DNA of 64,000 nucleotides from Thermodesulforhabdaceae bacterium (GCA_037482015.1 JBBFKT010000007.1:1-64000); one strand, 5' to 3'; numbered from the stretch's first letter, positions 1-8,874 are shown. The notes: a model not told the origin generated them from the letters alone. Numbers and translations: made by a program.

Positions 1-90
1 TGCGCTTCCCTTCGCTCGCTGTGATCAACTCACGGGAGGACTTTCACCTCCAGGAGCACGCCCATGCCGGGCGCACCAATTGTAGGGGTG
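1..90. repeat. Left arm of a long inverted repeat
   Basis: Read in reverse complement, this stretch matches 2833-2923 with few mismatches. Positions 5-40 match 2884-2919 without a mismatch (36 bp), and the homology continues more loosely to about position 90. The two arms face each other around the chemoreceptor gene at 362-2767. The arm may extend left of the window. Confidence 0.85.
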
Positions 91-140
91 ACGCATGCGT
101 CGCCCCGCATTTATTTCGGTGAATCATATATTGCATCGTC
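77..140 (-). repeat. Partial copy of a dispersed GTAGGGG-palindrome repeat
   Basis: The palindromic core (TAGGGGTGACGCATGCGTCG and its flank) and the neighbouring CGGTGAATCATATATTG segment reappear, in opposite orientation, inside the two MITE-like elements at 7799-8087 and 16566-16753. The copy has no recognisable terminal inverted repeat, so it is a fragment of that family. Confidence 0.6.
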
Positions 141-236
141 TTTTAACTGCCAAAATCTGGAAAGGTCTTACTTGTTGAGCTCCATACCTGCCTTTTCTAT
201 GCTTTTCCACCCCATATAGGAAACTTTCGAATATCC

Positions 237-264
237 TCAAGTTTTATTTGAATCAGAATGATAA
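237..264 (+). promoter_or_regulatory. Possible sigma-28 (flagellar) promoter for the chemoreceptor
   Basis: TCAAGTTT at 237-244 and AATGATAA at 257-264, separated by 12 bases, resemble the FliA consensus TAAAGTTT-N11-GCCGATAA. Chemoreceptor genes are commonly FliA-dependent, which gives the match some weight. The -10 half matches only in its GATAA part and the spacer is one base long, so this is a candidate only. Confidence 0.3.
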
Positions 265-361
265 AATTGATATAAATTGCTATTGGTAATTAATTTAGAT
301 TCACTACTATCAGCACTAAAAAGTTGTAAATTCCCTAACATTACAGAAAAAGGAGGGTCCT

Positions 362-2767
362 ATGAGGCTCAGTTCCAAAGTTATGGGAGGATTCGGAATT
401 GCCGCTATTATCGCTATCTTCGTAGGAGTTGTAGGATGGATTGGGTTGCAAAGACTTATTGGAAACATCAGCGTCTTAAACGGTCAAGTTATCCCATCCA
501 TATCTGCCATAGAAGACGTAGGATCAACTTTGAGATCTCTCCAGATTGCCGTAAGAACCATTATGAACCCGCTGCTGTCTAAAGAAGACAGAGCAAGTCA
601 GTTTGCAAATGTGGAAGAAGCTAAAAAGATTCTTTCCGAAGATTTGAAAAAACTCGAAGCCGTGCCAAATAAGACATCTACCAGAATAGATTTAGAAAAA
701 CAGCTCACTGCCAAGTTAAACGATTACATATCTACGGTAGATCGGTTCTTTCAAATGGCAAAAGATATAGAAGCCTCTGGAATTACAAATCCGATGGAAT
801 TGCTTGAAAGAATTGACCATTTTCGCCTTCTCCATTACCAAACCATGCTTAAAGTGAGCAATCTTCTTACACTAAAAGAAGAATTTGAAGGGGGAGAAGA
901 CGCTTCTCAATGTGAATTCGGCAAGTGGCTGGCTTCTTTCAAAACAGACAACGAGCGTATTTCAAAGTTGATAGAGCAGATAATTCCCGTTCACGAGGAA
1001 TTCCACAAAGCAGTTAAAAAGATTAAAGATGCAGCAAAAAACGGAGATTTGGAAACTGCTAACATGGTCTATAGAACACAGCTTAATCAAACATCGAAAG
1101 TCATGTCCGAATATTTCGACAAGCTGGAAGAAATGCCAGCTCAGAGCGAACAGATTTATGAAGAGATGGCCAGATACCGCAAGGAAGTTTTATTAGTAAA
1201 ACAAGGAGAAGTTTTTGACATTCTCTCAAAAATTACGAAAACTATCAAAGAAGAGGAAGCCACCGCCGTTAACAACTCAAAATCTGCTGTCAGGTCATCC
1301 AGAATGCTTCTTATAGCAGGGGTATTAATCGGCGCTATTCTAGCTATGTTAATAGGGAGTTATATTGTCATATCAACCACTAGAGTGCTCAGGCGAATTG
1401 CGGAAGGTCTTTCTGATGGAGCCAGTCAGGTAGCAGCGGCTTCGGCTCAGGTTTCTTCCGCCAGCCAGACCCTTGCAGAATCTACATCTCAGCAGGCGGC
1501 GGCAATAGAAGAAACATCATCGGCTCTGGAAGAGATGGCTTCCATGACTCGCCAGAATGCAGACAACGCTTCAGAAGCTGAAAGGCTTATGAAAGAAACT
1601 CAAGAGATAGTTTCCAATGCCAATGATTCTATGGATAATCTTGCTGCATCTATGGAGGAAATAAACCGAGCAAGCGAAGAAACATCGAAAATCATTAAGA
1701 CCATTGATGAGATCGCCTTTCAGACTAACTTATTAGCCTTGAATGCCGCTGTGGAGGCTGCCAGAGCAGGTGAAGCTGGAGCTGGCTTTGCAGTGGTAGC
1801 CGATGAAGTGAGATCACTGGCTCTGAGAGCGGCTGAAGCGGCAAAAAACACGGCAGCATTAATCGAAGCCACAGTTACAAAAGCTAAAGCCGGCATGAGC
1901 GCAACGGAACAGACAAAAGCGGTTTTTGCAAAGGTGGTTTACAGCACAGAAAAAGTGTCCGAACTGCTTGGGGAAATTGCAGCGGCATCTCAGGAACAAA
2001 GAGATGGTATCGATCAAGTAAATAGAGCCGTATCAGAGATGGATAAATCTATTCAGGCTAATGCAGCAAATGCTGAGGAATCGGCTGCGGCAGCGGAGGA
2101 ACTGAATGCTCAGTCAGAGCAGTTGCGCTCTTACGTGGGGGAACTTCTAGCTATAGTAGGAGGAAGAGACTCTGAAGTAGCTGAAGTTTCAAAGCTATCG
2201 ACGGATAGACAGACACAAAAAACCATTAAAGAAGTTACGACGCTGCCAAAACCTGCAGGCGTTGTTAAAAAACTTGTGGCTCCAACGTCAAAGGCTGCGG
2301 CTCCTAAAAAAGCCACAGCAGTTCCAGCAGGAAAGGCAGTAAAGGTAAAACCTATCATGTTATGGTCGCCTGAATATGCTGTGGGAGTTCCTGAAATTGA
2401 CGATCAACACCAAAGGCTTTTCAAGATGGTAAACGATCTCAACGAAGCCATGGCTACCGGGCGCGGAAAAGACGCACTGGATAGAATCCTTGCAGGGCTT
2501 GTAGACTACGCAGCCAGACATTTCAAGACAGAAGAATACTACATGGAAAAAGCAAACTATCCCGAACTTGAAAGCCATAGAGAATCTCACAGACGCCTGA
2601 CAGATAAAGTTCATGAGATGGTTGATAGATATAAAACGGGCGAAACTGGTATTGGTATAGAACTTCTAAACTTCCTGACCGACTGGCTTAAGAAACATAT
2701 CCTTGGAACGGATAAGAAATATGCTCCTTACCTGGCTGGGATGGATCTCAGGAGCGATATGTTCTAA
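362..2767 (+). CDS. Methyl-accepting chemotaxis protein with CZB and C-terminal hemerythrin domains
   Basis: An 801-aa membrane chemoreceptor. An N-terminal membrane helix (about 10-32) is followed by a helical sensor region. A chemoreceptor-zinc-binding-like stretch lies at about 145-235, with the CEFGKWL motif and a downstream VHEEFH. A second membrane helix (about 315-340) leads to the signalling domain, whose hairpin tip reads [21 protein letters not shown] low-complexity Ala/Lys/Pro linker (about 625-670) connects to a bacteriohemerythrin domain (about 672-795) that keeps the di-iron ligand motifs DDQH, HFKTEE, HRESH and the final HILGTD. From family knowledge, CZB senses zinc or oxidants and hemerythrin binds O2, as in DcrH of Desulfovibrio. 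The protein probably passes an oxygen or redox signal to CheA/CheW; no che genes are in the window. The ATG follows AAAGGAGGG. The long inverted repeats on either side are unusual. Confidence 0.93.
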   Translation: MRLSSKVMGGFGIAAIIAIFVGVVGWIGLQRLIGNISVLNGQVIPSISAIEDVGSTLRSLQIAVRTIMNPLLSKEDRASQFANVEEAKKILSEDLKKLEAVPNKTSTRIDLEKQLTAKLNDYISTVDRFFQMAKDIEASGITNPMELLERIDHFRLLHYQTMLKVSNLLTLKEEFEGGEDASQCEFGKWLASFKTDNERISKLIEQIIPVHEEFHKAVKKIKDAAKNGDLETANMVYRTQLNQTSKVMSEYFDKLEEMPAQSEQIYEEMARYRKEVLLVKQGEVFDILSKITKTIKEEEATAVNNSKSAVRSSRMLLIAGVLIGAILAMLIGSYIVISTTRVLRRIAEGLSDGASQVAAASAQVSSASQTLAESTSQQAAAIEETSSALEEMASMTRQNADNASEAERLMKETQEIVSNANDSMDNLAASMEEINRASEETSKIIKTIDEIAFQTNLLALNAAVEAARAGEAGAGFAVVADEVRSLALRAAEAAKNTAALIEATVTKAKAGMSATEQTKAVFAKVVYSTEKVSELLGEIAAASQEQRDGIDQVNRAVSEMDKSIQANAANAEESAAAAEELNAQSEQLRSYVGELLAIVGGRDSEVAEVSKLSTDRQTQKTIKEVTTLPKPAGVVKKLVAPTSKAAAPKKATAVPAGKAVKVKPIMLWSPEYAVGVPEIDDQHQRLFKMVNDLNEAMATGRGKDALDRILAGLVDYAARHFKTEEYYMEKANYPELESHRESHRRLTDKVHEMVDRYKTGETGIGIELLNFLTDWLKKHILGTDKKYAPYLAGMDLRSDMF

Positions 2768-2832
2768 TAATAGTCTAAAACATACCGAGAAGTCAGAAAT
2801 TATCGCCATAATGCAGGGGCACGTCACAACAG

Positions 2833-2923
2833 GCCCCTACAATTTAATGCACCCGGCATGGGTGTGCTTCCTGGATTTAAAAATCCTCCCGTGAGTTGAT
2901 CACAGCGAGCGAAGGGAAGTGCA
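2833..2923. repeat. Right arm of a long inverted repeat
   Basis: This is the inverted partner of 1-90. The inner part (2833-2883) is about 80 per cent similar by eye, and the outer 36 bp (2884-2919) are identical to the reverse complement of 5-40. It begins about 65 bp after the chemoreceptor stop codon. Confidence 0.85.
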
Positions 2924-3429
2924 ACTGCACGAGGGTGACCGAGTGTGGGGAGGAAGCGTGGAACGAAACTGCGAGCCGATGGACAAGAACCGGACTCCTC
3001 CCCAGCCCTCCCCGTCAACGGGGATGGAGTTTGTAGCAGGGCGAGCGGGCTGAAGTCTGCAAAGCTCTCGTGATCAAGGGAAGTGGCGTAAATTAGACGG
3101 TTGTGCAGTAGGGGCGCACGGCCGTGCGCCCCTACATGCGCCTGAAAGGGTGACGTCGGTCAAACTGACTGCGCCCCTATCCCAATGGTTTCTGCCAATC
3201 TGTTTTGTTTATCGTTCATCTCGGCAACTTTTCTTATGGCCACAGGGAATCGTGGAATTTCCAATGCATCGGTCGCCGAGGACGGGGACTCTCCCAATAT
3301 TCTACCGCCGTCTTCGGCCAAACTGACCGCACATATCCCAATTTTACTATGACATAACTGCTTTCTAAAGAATCACAAAACAGTATCTATGCAGTAAAGC
3401 CATTCTAAAATGAACTCTTCTTTTTTACC
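2924..3429. repeat. Repeat-rich non-coding stretch
   Basis: No convincing gene is present. The stretch holds a perfect hairpin, TAGGGGCGCAC with GTGCGCCCCTA (about 3110-3135), a short echo of the long inverted repeat near 3070 (CGTGATCAAGGGAAG), and an imperfect direct repeat of about 30 bp. The direct repeat copies are at 3156-3186 and 3314-3342; both contain a CAAACTGAC core and end in TATCCCAAT. The origin is unknown; it looks like accumulated remnants of small repeat elements. Confidence 0.6.
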
Positions 3430-3990
3430 TTACCAGCAACAATGACGATGCCATCTGAACCAGTAGGAAGTGTGGAAGCATACAACATCGTTACAGGATT
3501 CATACCAGGGGGAATACACAATTCTTTCATCTTCCCAGAGATGAACCTTTTCGGCTCTTATCATTGGCACAGAATGCTTGGTCTCCCCAATGGTTATCAT
3601 CTCAAGGCCTTGAATACGTCCAGCAACAGTAACCAATCGTTCTTCCCGATAAATAGCAGGATCCAAGAAACCGGGATAAAGGGCTACGAAACGTCCTTCC
3701 GATTGATCACCCACCTTGGGTCTGGCGTCATAGGAAAGTGGAAACTGAAGAATCTCAAAATAGGTTCCATCCTGCCTGTTGGAAACTCTAACGATCTTTC
3801 CTCCCCATATGACCATTTCCCCCTTGTAGCGAGAAGGGTTCATCTTCGCCTGGGTTAGACTTACTGGTTCTTTAATCTGAGCCGCATACTGGTTAAAGAT
3901 AGAGGGAGCGCAGGCGGCAAGAGCTAATAAAGTCACCATCGCCCAAATAAATTTAATTCCTTCTAGCCACTTCGTTCTTTTCATTCCCAA
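3430..3990 (-). CDS. Slp-family outer-membrane lipoprotein
   Basis: A 186-aa protein with a basic N-terminus, a hydrophobic helix (about 12-26) and a lipobox-like LALAAC, so it is probably a lipoprotein with the acylated Cys near residue 27. The mature part resembles the Slp family of outer-membrane lipoproteins: RYKGEMVIWGGKIV, then NRQDGTYFEILQFPL, then GRFVALYPGFLDPAIYREERLVTVAGRI. This family has an OB-like fold and no firmly known biochemical role; in enterobacteria it is induced by starvation or acid. The C-terminus is rich in Trp, Cys and His (last about 30 residues), which I do not recall as a family trait. It is read separately from the ABC genes that follow it on the minus strand, about 80 bp away. 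Confidence 0.8.
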   Translation of the reverse strand: MGMKRTKWLEGIKFIWAMVTLLALAACAPSIFNQYAAQIKEPVSLTQAKMNPSRYKGEMVIWGGKIVRVSNRQDGTYFEILQFPLSYDARPKVGDQSEGRFVALYPGFLDPAIYREERLVTVAGRIQGLEMITIGETKHSVPMIRAEKVHLWEDERIVYSPWYESCNDVVCFHTSYWFRWHRHCCW

Positions 3991-4070
3991 ATCTCCTTAG
4001 AATTTTAGTATATTTTTCCATCGTTGACTTATTTCTGCAGCTAAGCAGAAGCAAGTCCTACGATGAAATT

Positions 4071-5360
4071 CTAAGGTTGAGTTTCCGGTTCTTCAAGGTA
4101 AAGCTCACCAGAATCGTAATCATAGGTAAAGAGTTCTGCGTAGCGCCCCCAATCGATAGCTGTTTCTAGCTGGTTCCATGCTTCTTCCGGGGTGAAATGA
4201 TTTTTAAGAATATCGATAAAGAAATCTTCGGAAACTCTGTGTTTGGACATCGTTGTTAGAACCTGCATTATTTGCTTGATGAGCTGAATGTTTTCTAGCA
4301 CAGCGTCCCGGAATATTTCCTTCTTCTTGAGAGCGTCGGCTTCAGCCCATTCCTTCCCTTTTTCTGTGAGTATAAAGTCACCTTCGCGAATCTCTCCAAA
4401 ATTTAAAAACACTGCTGCTTCTATAAGGGGGAAAATATCGTCAACTTCCATGGTAAGTTCTGAACTCAAGGCATAAACATCCACCTGTCCACCCTTGTCG
4501 TGAACTAGCTCTACCAACCCTGCAACGGCTCCAACTTTGGCATGGGGAATGAACTGGTATCTTCCAGCCTCCAGTAAAAACGGCACTTCTTCAGCCGGCT
4601 TGGTTATCACGGTATAAATTTTATCAAGTATAAACTTAAAGTCTCTCGATGTTCGATCTCTCGGGTATGGCAACTGAATGGGGATTTCCGCCCTTATTTT
4701 ACCGGGGTTGTGGCTCAATACTACCGCTCTAGAAGCCATATTTACGGCCTCTTCAATGTTGTGAGTAACCAGCACGATCGCTTTAGCCGGGAGCTTGCCG
4801 TCCCGCCACAGATCTATCAGGTCATTTCTGAGGTTATCAGCCGTTAACACATCCAGGGCTGAAAAGGGTTCATCCATAAGGAGCACTTCTGGTTCTACCA
4901 CAAGGGCTCTTGCTATTCCTACACGCTGTCGCATTCCACCACTTAGTTCTCGAGGATAGGCATCCTCAAAACCGTCAAGTCCCACTAAATCTATGGCTTG
5001 AAGAGCCCTTCTTCGGATTTCTTCTTTAGGAAGTCCGCTTTTAATAAGCCCTATTTCAACGTTTTCAAGCACGGTAAACCACGGAAAAAGAGCAAAGCTC
5101 TGGAACACAACGGCTATCTTGGCATCAGATTCTTTCAGGGGTTTGCCCCGGTATAGCACTTCACCTTCGGTGGGATCCACTAATCTTGCAAGTATTCTCA
5201 GCAGAGTAGATTTACCGGCTCCAGATTGACCCAAAATGGCTACAAAGCTTCCGGTGTAAATCTTTAGGTCAATACCTTCAAGCACTACTACCTCACGACC
5301 TTTACCAATCAGAAAAGACTTTTTAATATTCTTTGCTTCCAGTATGACTTCCCTTTCCAT
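4071..5360 (-). CDS. NitT/TauT-type ABC transporter ATPase with C-terminal AAA-associated domain
   Basis: A 429-aa cytoplasmic ATPase subunit. Residues 1-250 form a canonical ABC domain: Walker A GQSGAGKST, signature [15 protein letters not shown], Walker B VLLMDEPFSALD and switch His in LVTHNIEEAV. About 150 further residues form the AAA-associated C-terminal domain found in some nitrate/sulfonate/taurine-like importers, which makes the protein longer than the usual 250-270 aa. It begins only 3 bases after the stop codon of the permease gene upstream, so the two are one operon. There is no substrate-binding protein gene next to them, so the substrate (taurine, sulfonate, nitrate, thiamine precursor and so on) cannot be assigned. 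Confidence 0.9.
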   Translation of the reverse strand: MEREVILEAKNIKKSFLIGKGREVVVLEGIDLKIYTGSFVAILGQSGAGKSTLLRILARLVDPTEGEVLYRGKPLKESDAKIAVVFQSFALFPWFTVLENVEIGLIKSGLPKEEIRRRALQAIDLVGLDGFEDAYPRELSGGMRQRVGIARALVVEPEVLLMDEPFSALDVLTADNLRNDLIDLWRDGKLPAKAIVLVTHNIEEAVNMASRAVVLSHNPGKIRAEIPIQLPYPRDRTSRDFKFILDKIYTVITKPAEEVPFLLEAGRYQFIPHAKVGAVAGLVELVHDKGGQVDVYALSSELTMEVDDIFPLIEAAVFLNFGEIREGDFILTEKGKEWAEADALKKKEIFRDAVLENIQLIKQIMQVLTTMSKHRVSEDFFIDILKNHFTPEEAWNQLETAIDWGRYAELFTYDYDSGELYLEEPETQP

Positions 5361-5363
5361 TAG

Positions 5364-7076
5364 CTACTCCAGCACATACTTGGTTTTGGCGATGTAAAAC
5401 AATCGTTTCCACACCAACCTGTTTATTCCTACTACTATAGCGGCCATTACACAGGTGGAAACAAAAAGAAGCCCGAAATCCCCGGAGGCGCTGGACTGAC
5501 TTATCAGTGCTCCAAGCCCTTTAGTTTTCATTATATCTCCACCAAAGGAAACATATTCACTCACAATCGTTGCATTCCATGCTCCACCTGAAGCAGTAAT
5601 AAGTCCCGTGACCAGGTAAGGAAAAATGCTTGGAAGAATGAGCACTCGCCACTTTTTCCATCCGGTAACATTGTAGGCTCTGGCTATCTCAATAAGATCT
5701 TTGGGAATGGCTGAAGCGCCCGCAATAATATTAAATAAGAGATACCACTGAGTGCCTAAAAGCATCAAAAAGATCGCTCCTATGTCCAGTCCACCTCCAA
5801 GTTTTATAAGGAAAAGAATGATAACGGGGAACAGGGCTGTTGCAGGAACACTTGCGGCTATTTGAACAATACCCTGAAGCACATTGGCAGCTCTTGGATT
5901 CATCCCTATATAAACACCTGCAGGAAGAGTCCATAAAAGAGCGATAAGGATCGCTGTAGAAGTTCTGGCAAAAGAATAACAGGCTGCCTCGGCAATCATT
6001 ATTGCATCCTTAAAATTTACTGATGAAACCAGATCTTTGACCTTCGTAATTGCCCAGATAAGAATCAAGCCGATGGCCAGGAGTTCTAAAATTCCAGTCA
6101 GTTTACCGATCCATTGAAAAATCTTGCCAAAACGTGGTGATGGTAACCTGTAACTTGATTTTTCAATCCAATCAATGCCATCGCTTAACCAACCCCCGAT
6201 TTTCCTCAAAACCACGGAAGTGTTAATAAAATCCAGAACAACTGACTCACGCTCTTCCTCTGGGGGTATAGTGTCCATTCTAAATCTCTGTGACCATACA
6301 ATTAGAGGTCTCCAGATAAGCACATCTAAAACGACTATCATGGCGATCATAGCACCCAGACCGTAAAGCACACACTGTATGTTTCCCTGAGAAGCTGCCA
6401 TCTGTATATAGGAGCCTATACCAGGAAGGCGGAAATCTCTATCTTCCAAAACAAACATCTCGCAAGCCATAAGAAAAAACCATCCACCAGAAACGGACAT
6501 CATGCTGTTCCAGATCAGTCCTATAGCGCTTGCGGGAAGGTCAACACGAAGAAATTTAGAAAAACGGTTAAATCCGAAAACTACAGTCACTTCCCGAAAT
6601 TCTCGAGGAATGGTGTTTATGGAATGGTAATAGCTAAAGGTCATGTTCCAGACCTGTCCGGTAAAAATCAAAACAATAGATGCTATTTCTATTCCGATTC
6701 TCTGTCCGGGAAAAAGATTTATCATTGCAAGCACTACAGCAGGAAGGAAAGAAAGAACAGGGATGGACTGAAGAATATCCAGCATGGGTATCATGAGCCG
6801 TTCATGCATCTTGCTTCGGGAAGCAGTGTAGCCATACCAGATAGAAAACACCAAAGACAGAGAATAAGCTAAAATCATTCTGACGAGGGATTGAACTGCG
6901 TAAGATGGTATGTTTCCTGGATCCAGGTTAATCTGAAGGGATCTCTCTACTGGATAGCTCCACTCGGAGGCGATATACACCACCAGCCCGAGAATTCCAC
7001 AAAAGAATAAAAAAACAACCACATCAATAAATCTTATTCTGAAAGATTCAAAGGGTATAGTAACAGGAATCTTCAC
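5364..7076 (-). CDS. Fused double permease of a NitT/TauT-like ABC transporter
   Basis: A 570-aa inner-membrane protein with about 12 hydrophobic segments arranged as two BPD_transp_1 permease domains in one chain. Each half carries its own EAA-type coupling loop: PREFREVTVVFGFNRFSKFL in the first half (about 155-180) and PKDLIEIARAYNVTGWKKW in the second (about 455-480). Most relatives use two identical single-domain permeases, so the fusion means one polypeptide supplies both transmembrane halves for the ATPase encoded 3 bases downstream. The start is GTG, preceded by GGGGGGAG. The binding protein is missing from the neighbourhood. Confidence 0.88.
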   Translation of the reverse strand: MKIPVTIPFESFRIRFIDVVVFLFFCGILGLVVYIASEWSYPVERSLQINLDPGNIPSYAVQSLVRMILAYSLSLVFSIWYGYTASRSKMHERLMIPMLDILQSIPVLSFLPAVVLAMINLFPGQRIGIEIASIVLIFTGQVWNMTFSYYHSINTIPREFREVTVVFGFNRFSKFLRVDLPASAIGLIWNSMMSVSGGWFFLMACEMFVLEDRDFRLPGIGSYIQMAASQGNIQCVLYGLGAMIAMIVVLDVLIWRPLIVWSQRFRMDTIPPEEERESVVLDFINTSVVLRKIGGWLSDGIDWIEKSSYRLPSPRFGKIFQWIGKLTGILELLAIGLILIWAITKVKDLVSSVNFKDAIMIAEAACYSFARTSTAILIALLWTLPAGVYIGMNPRAANVLQGIVQIAASVPATALFPVIILFLIKLGGGLDIGAIFLMLLGTQWYLLFNIIAGASAIPKDLIEIARAYNVTGWKKWRVLILPSIFPYLVTGLITASGGAWNATIVSEYVSFGGDIMKTKGLGALISQSSASGDFGLLFVSTCVMAAIVVGINRLVWKRLFYIAKTKYVLE

Positions 7077-7162
7077 TTGGCTCCCCCCTATCGCACTCGC
7101 AATTCCAAAACACTTGAAATGCGAAAATGCTTTCTAAAATCAAACTCGTTAAGCGATGCACA

Positions 7163-7339
7163 TTAGCATCTTGAGAGTTGAAAGACAAAAAACTTTTTAG
7201 GGTTTACAGTCAGCAAACCTTTAGCTGACCCATCAACATTATAATCTACCAGAAACTCTCCGTAATGCTGGAGTTTAAAACCCCAAGAAAATGAAGTAGC
7301 TTCCCTTTTGCCCAGAAAACCCTTAACTTCAAAGAACAC
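7163..7339 (-). CDS. Possible 58-aa small protein or gene remnant
   Basis: An open frame starting at a GTG codon encodes 58 residues rich in aromatic and charged residues (for example GKREATSFSWGFKLQHYGEF and VDYNVDGSAKGLLTVN), and it looks more protein-like than random sequence. The same frame stays open upstream into the end of the SMR gene without an ATG, and no good ribosome binding site precedes the GTG. It is either a small uncharacterised protein translated after the SMR gene or the tail of a truncated gene. I do not recognise the family. Confidence 0.3.
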   Translation of the reverse strand: MFFEVKGFLGKREATSFSWGFKLQHYGEFLVDYNVDGSAKGLLTVNPKKFFVFQLSRC

Positions 7340-7359
7340 TTCCTGGACCCAGTCTGGGG

Positions 7360-7686
7360 TTATTCCCTTGCTCCAGCCAGGTTAAGCCCCACAATCCCTA
7401 TGATAATAAGGATTATGCTCACAATCTTCAGGACGGTTACCGCCTCGCGGAAGAAGAAAATGCCAATCAGGGTTATTAGAGCTGTCCCCAGACCTGACCA
7501 AATCGCATAGGCGACACTTACATCAATCTCCTTCAGCGCCAGGGTAACTCCCACAAAGGATGCCGCATAAAAAACAAACAACATAATTGATGGGACCAAC
7601 CTGGAAAACCCTTCAGAAAGTTTCATTGAAGTGGTGCCGGCAACCTCGAAAATTATCGCCACAATAAGAAATATCCACGCCTTCAT
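7360..7686 (-). CDS. Small multidrug resistance (SMR) efflux protein
   Basis: A 108-aa, four-helix inner-membrane protein of the EmrE/SugE/QacE family, the usual length for the family. The membrane-embedded glutamate is present near residue 14 in IFEVAGTTSMKLSEGF, followed by the family-typical YAIWSGLGTALIT in helix 3. Family members work as antiparallel dimers that exchange protons for quaternary amines, other cations or guanidinium. Key residues do not separate these subtypes here. It appears to be a single-gene transcript, or to lead into the short frame described just downstream. Confidence 0.92.
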   Translation of the reverse strand: MKAWIFLIVAIIFEVAGTTSMKLSEGFSRLVPSIMLFVFYAASFVGVTLALKEIDVSVAYAIWSGLGTALITLIGIFFFREAVTVLKIVSIILIIIGIVGLNLAGARE

Positions 7687-7798
7687 TAAAACCTCCCATA
7701 GATATTACAGCAACAGGCGTAATGAACAAACACGAACACAATGATATTGCTATTCCCTAAATCAAATTTTGTCCATTAAAGACTTTTGTCAACCTTCC

Positions 7799-8087
7799 GG
7801 GGAGGGTGTTCTAAAAAGTGGGTGATATGTTCGTAGCGCCGGCCATTATCAAAGGGGGAGGAGGAAGTTCTGGCCGTCTGTAGGGGCAGGTCTTGTGCCT
7901 GCCCTATTATGGGGCAACCACAAGGGGTTGCCCCTACAATGATGCCTCGAATGACGAAATTCAGCTTGGAAAATCTTCCTAGACTCAGGTGGCTAAAAAA
8001 CAACTTCAATATATGATTCACCGCATAACTGTGGGACGACACATGGGTTGCCCCCACAATTTATTACGGAGTTTTTAAAACACCCTC
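7799..8087. mobile_element. MITE-like element, copy A
   Basis: A non-coding segment of about 290 bp bounded by inverted ends: AGGGTGTTCTAAAAA on the left and the complement of GAGGGTGTTTTAAAAA on the right. ACCTTCC occurs directly outside both ends (7792-7798 and 8088-8094), as a target-site duplication would. The interior holds two palindromes of the GTAGGGGC type near 7877-7945 and a segment shared with copy B (GAAATTCAGC to TTATTACGGAG). It encodes no transposase, so any movement would depend on one elsewhere. Confidence 0.65.
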
Positions 8088-8194
8088 ACCTTCCAGAGAT
8101 GGTATCCGAAAATTCAACCTAACCGCACCGTTGCAATAAAGTTAAATCTATCCTAAACAAACCAGAAAACCTTTGTTACAGGGGGTGACAAAAA

Positions 8195-8773
8195 ATGATT
8201 CTCTCATCAAAAAGCATCCCCAGCATGGTTATTGAAGAACCAACCGTCATCCGGCAACCTCTAAACAGTAGCGAATGGCAGAAAATCAAGGAAACATTAG
8301 CCTTTCATTTCAAAAACGTTGATTCCTTCTCCAGAAGAATGCTCACCAGTTCAGCGATTGCGATAGAGGAACAACTGAAAAAACTCGACGAACTGATGGA
8401 TTTGCTGTGTATCCACACCTGTCCGTCCTGTGCCGACATTTGTTGTCACGCAAAAAATGTTTTTTACAATGAGGTGGACCTGTTTTTCCTTACAATCCAT
8501 GGATCTTTTTACCCACCTCATCAGACTCGCTCATCACCGGAACAAAAACTTTGTTCCTATTGGGAACCGCATCGCGGTTGCACCATCCCCAGGCTTTTTC
8601 GCCCTTACATCTGTACCTGGTTTATATGTGACAATCAGGTTAAAATCATGGAAAATATGCTAACCATCCGAGAACACCGAGAGGTCATCTCAAGTTATAC
8701 AATCATCCGCCACCATCGATTAATTCTAGCTTCCTTTTTACCTCCTTTAGAGATAGCTTCAAAAAATATTTGA
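8195..8773 (+). CDS. Cysteine-rich protein, possible YkgJ-like metal-binding family
   Basis: A 192-aa soluble protein of uncertain function. Its centre carries clustered cysteines: CIHTCPSCADICC at about 70-82, then a single Cys and GCTIPRLFRPYICTWFIC at about 125-145. A CxxCxxxCC-like cluster followed by GCxIxxxRPxxCxxF resembles the zinc/iron-chelating YkgJ-type domain, but the spacing is not identical, so the assignment is tentative. GGGGGTGA precedes the ATG. It ends about 100 bp before acetoacetyl-CoA synthetase, and a separate promoter appears to overlap its 3' end, so the two genes need not be co-regulated. Confidence 0.6.
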   Translation: MILSSKSIPSMVIEEPTVIRQPLNSSEWQKIKETLAFHFKNVDSFSRRMLTSSAIAIEEQLKKLDELMDLLCIHTCPSCADICCHAKNVFYNEVDLFFLTIHGSFYPPHQTRSSPEQKLCSYWEPHRGCTIPRLFRPYICTWFICDNQVKIMENMLTIREHREVISSYTIIRHHRLILASFLPPLEIASKNI

Positions 8774-8798
8774 CAAACTGAAACTTTAGGGCTGTTAT
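8770..8798 (+). promoter_or_regulatory. Candidate sigma-70 promoter for acetoacetyl-CoA synthetase
   Basis: A perfect -35 box TTGACA (8770-8775) and TGTTAT (8793-8798) are separated by 17 bases. The -35 overlaps the end of the upstream gene. The start codon of the downstream gene lies about 75 bases further on. Confidence 0.45.
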
Positions 8799-8874
8799 GA
8801 TAAAACAAAAGTCGAGAAAGTAGGGGATGTGTAATAGTCAGAACGGGAAAACTAGAGCTGGGAGGAAAAGGAAG

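Noticed and set aside
3442-3858. Plus-strand frame opposite the Slp lipoprotein
   Set aside because: The minus strand has a lipoprotein signal and Slp-family sequence; the plus frame has neither a ribosome binding site nor recognisable sequence.
7776-8057. 93-codon minus-strand frame
   Set aside because: It lies within MITE copy A and is made of its palindromes.
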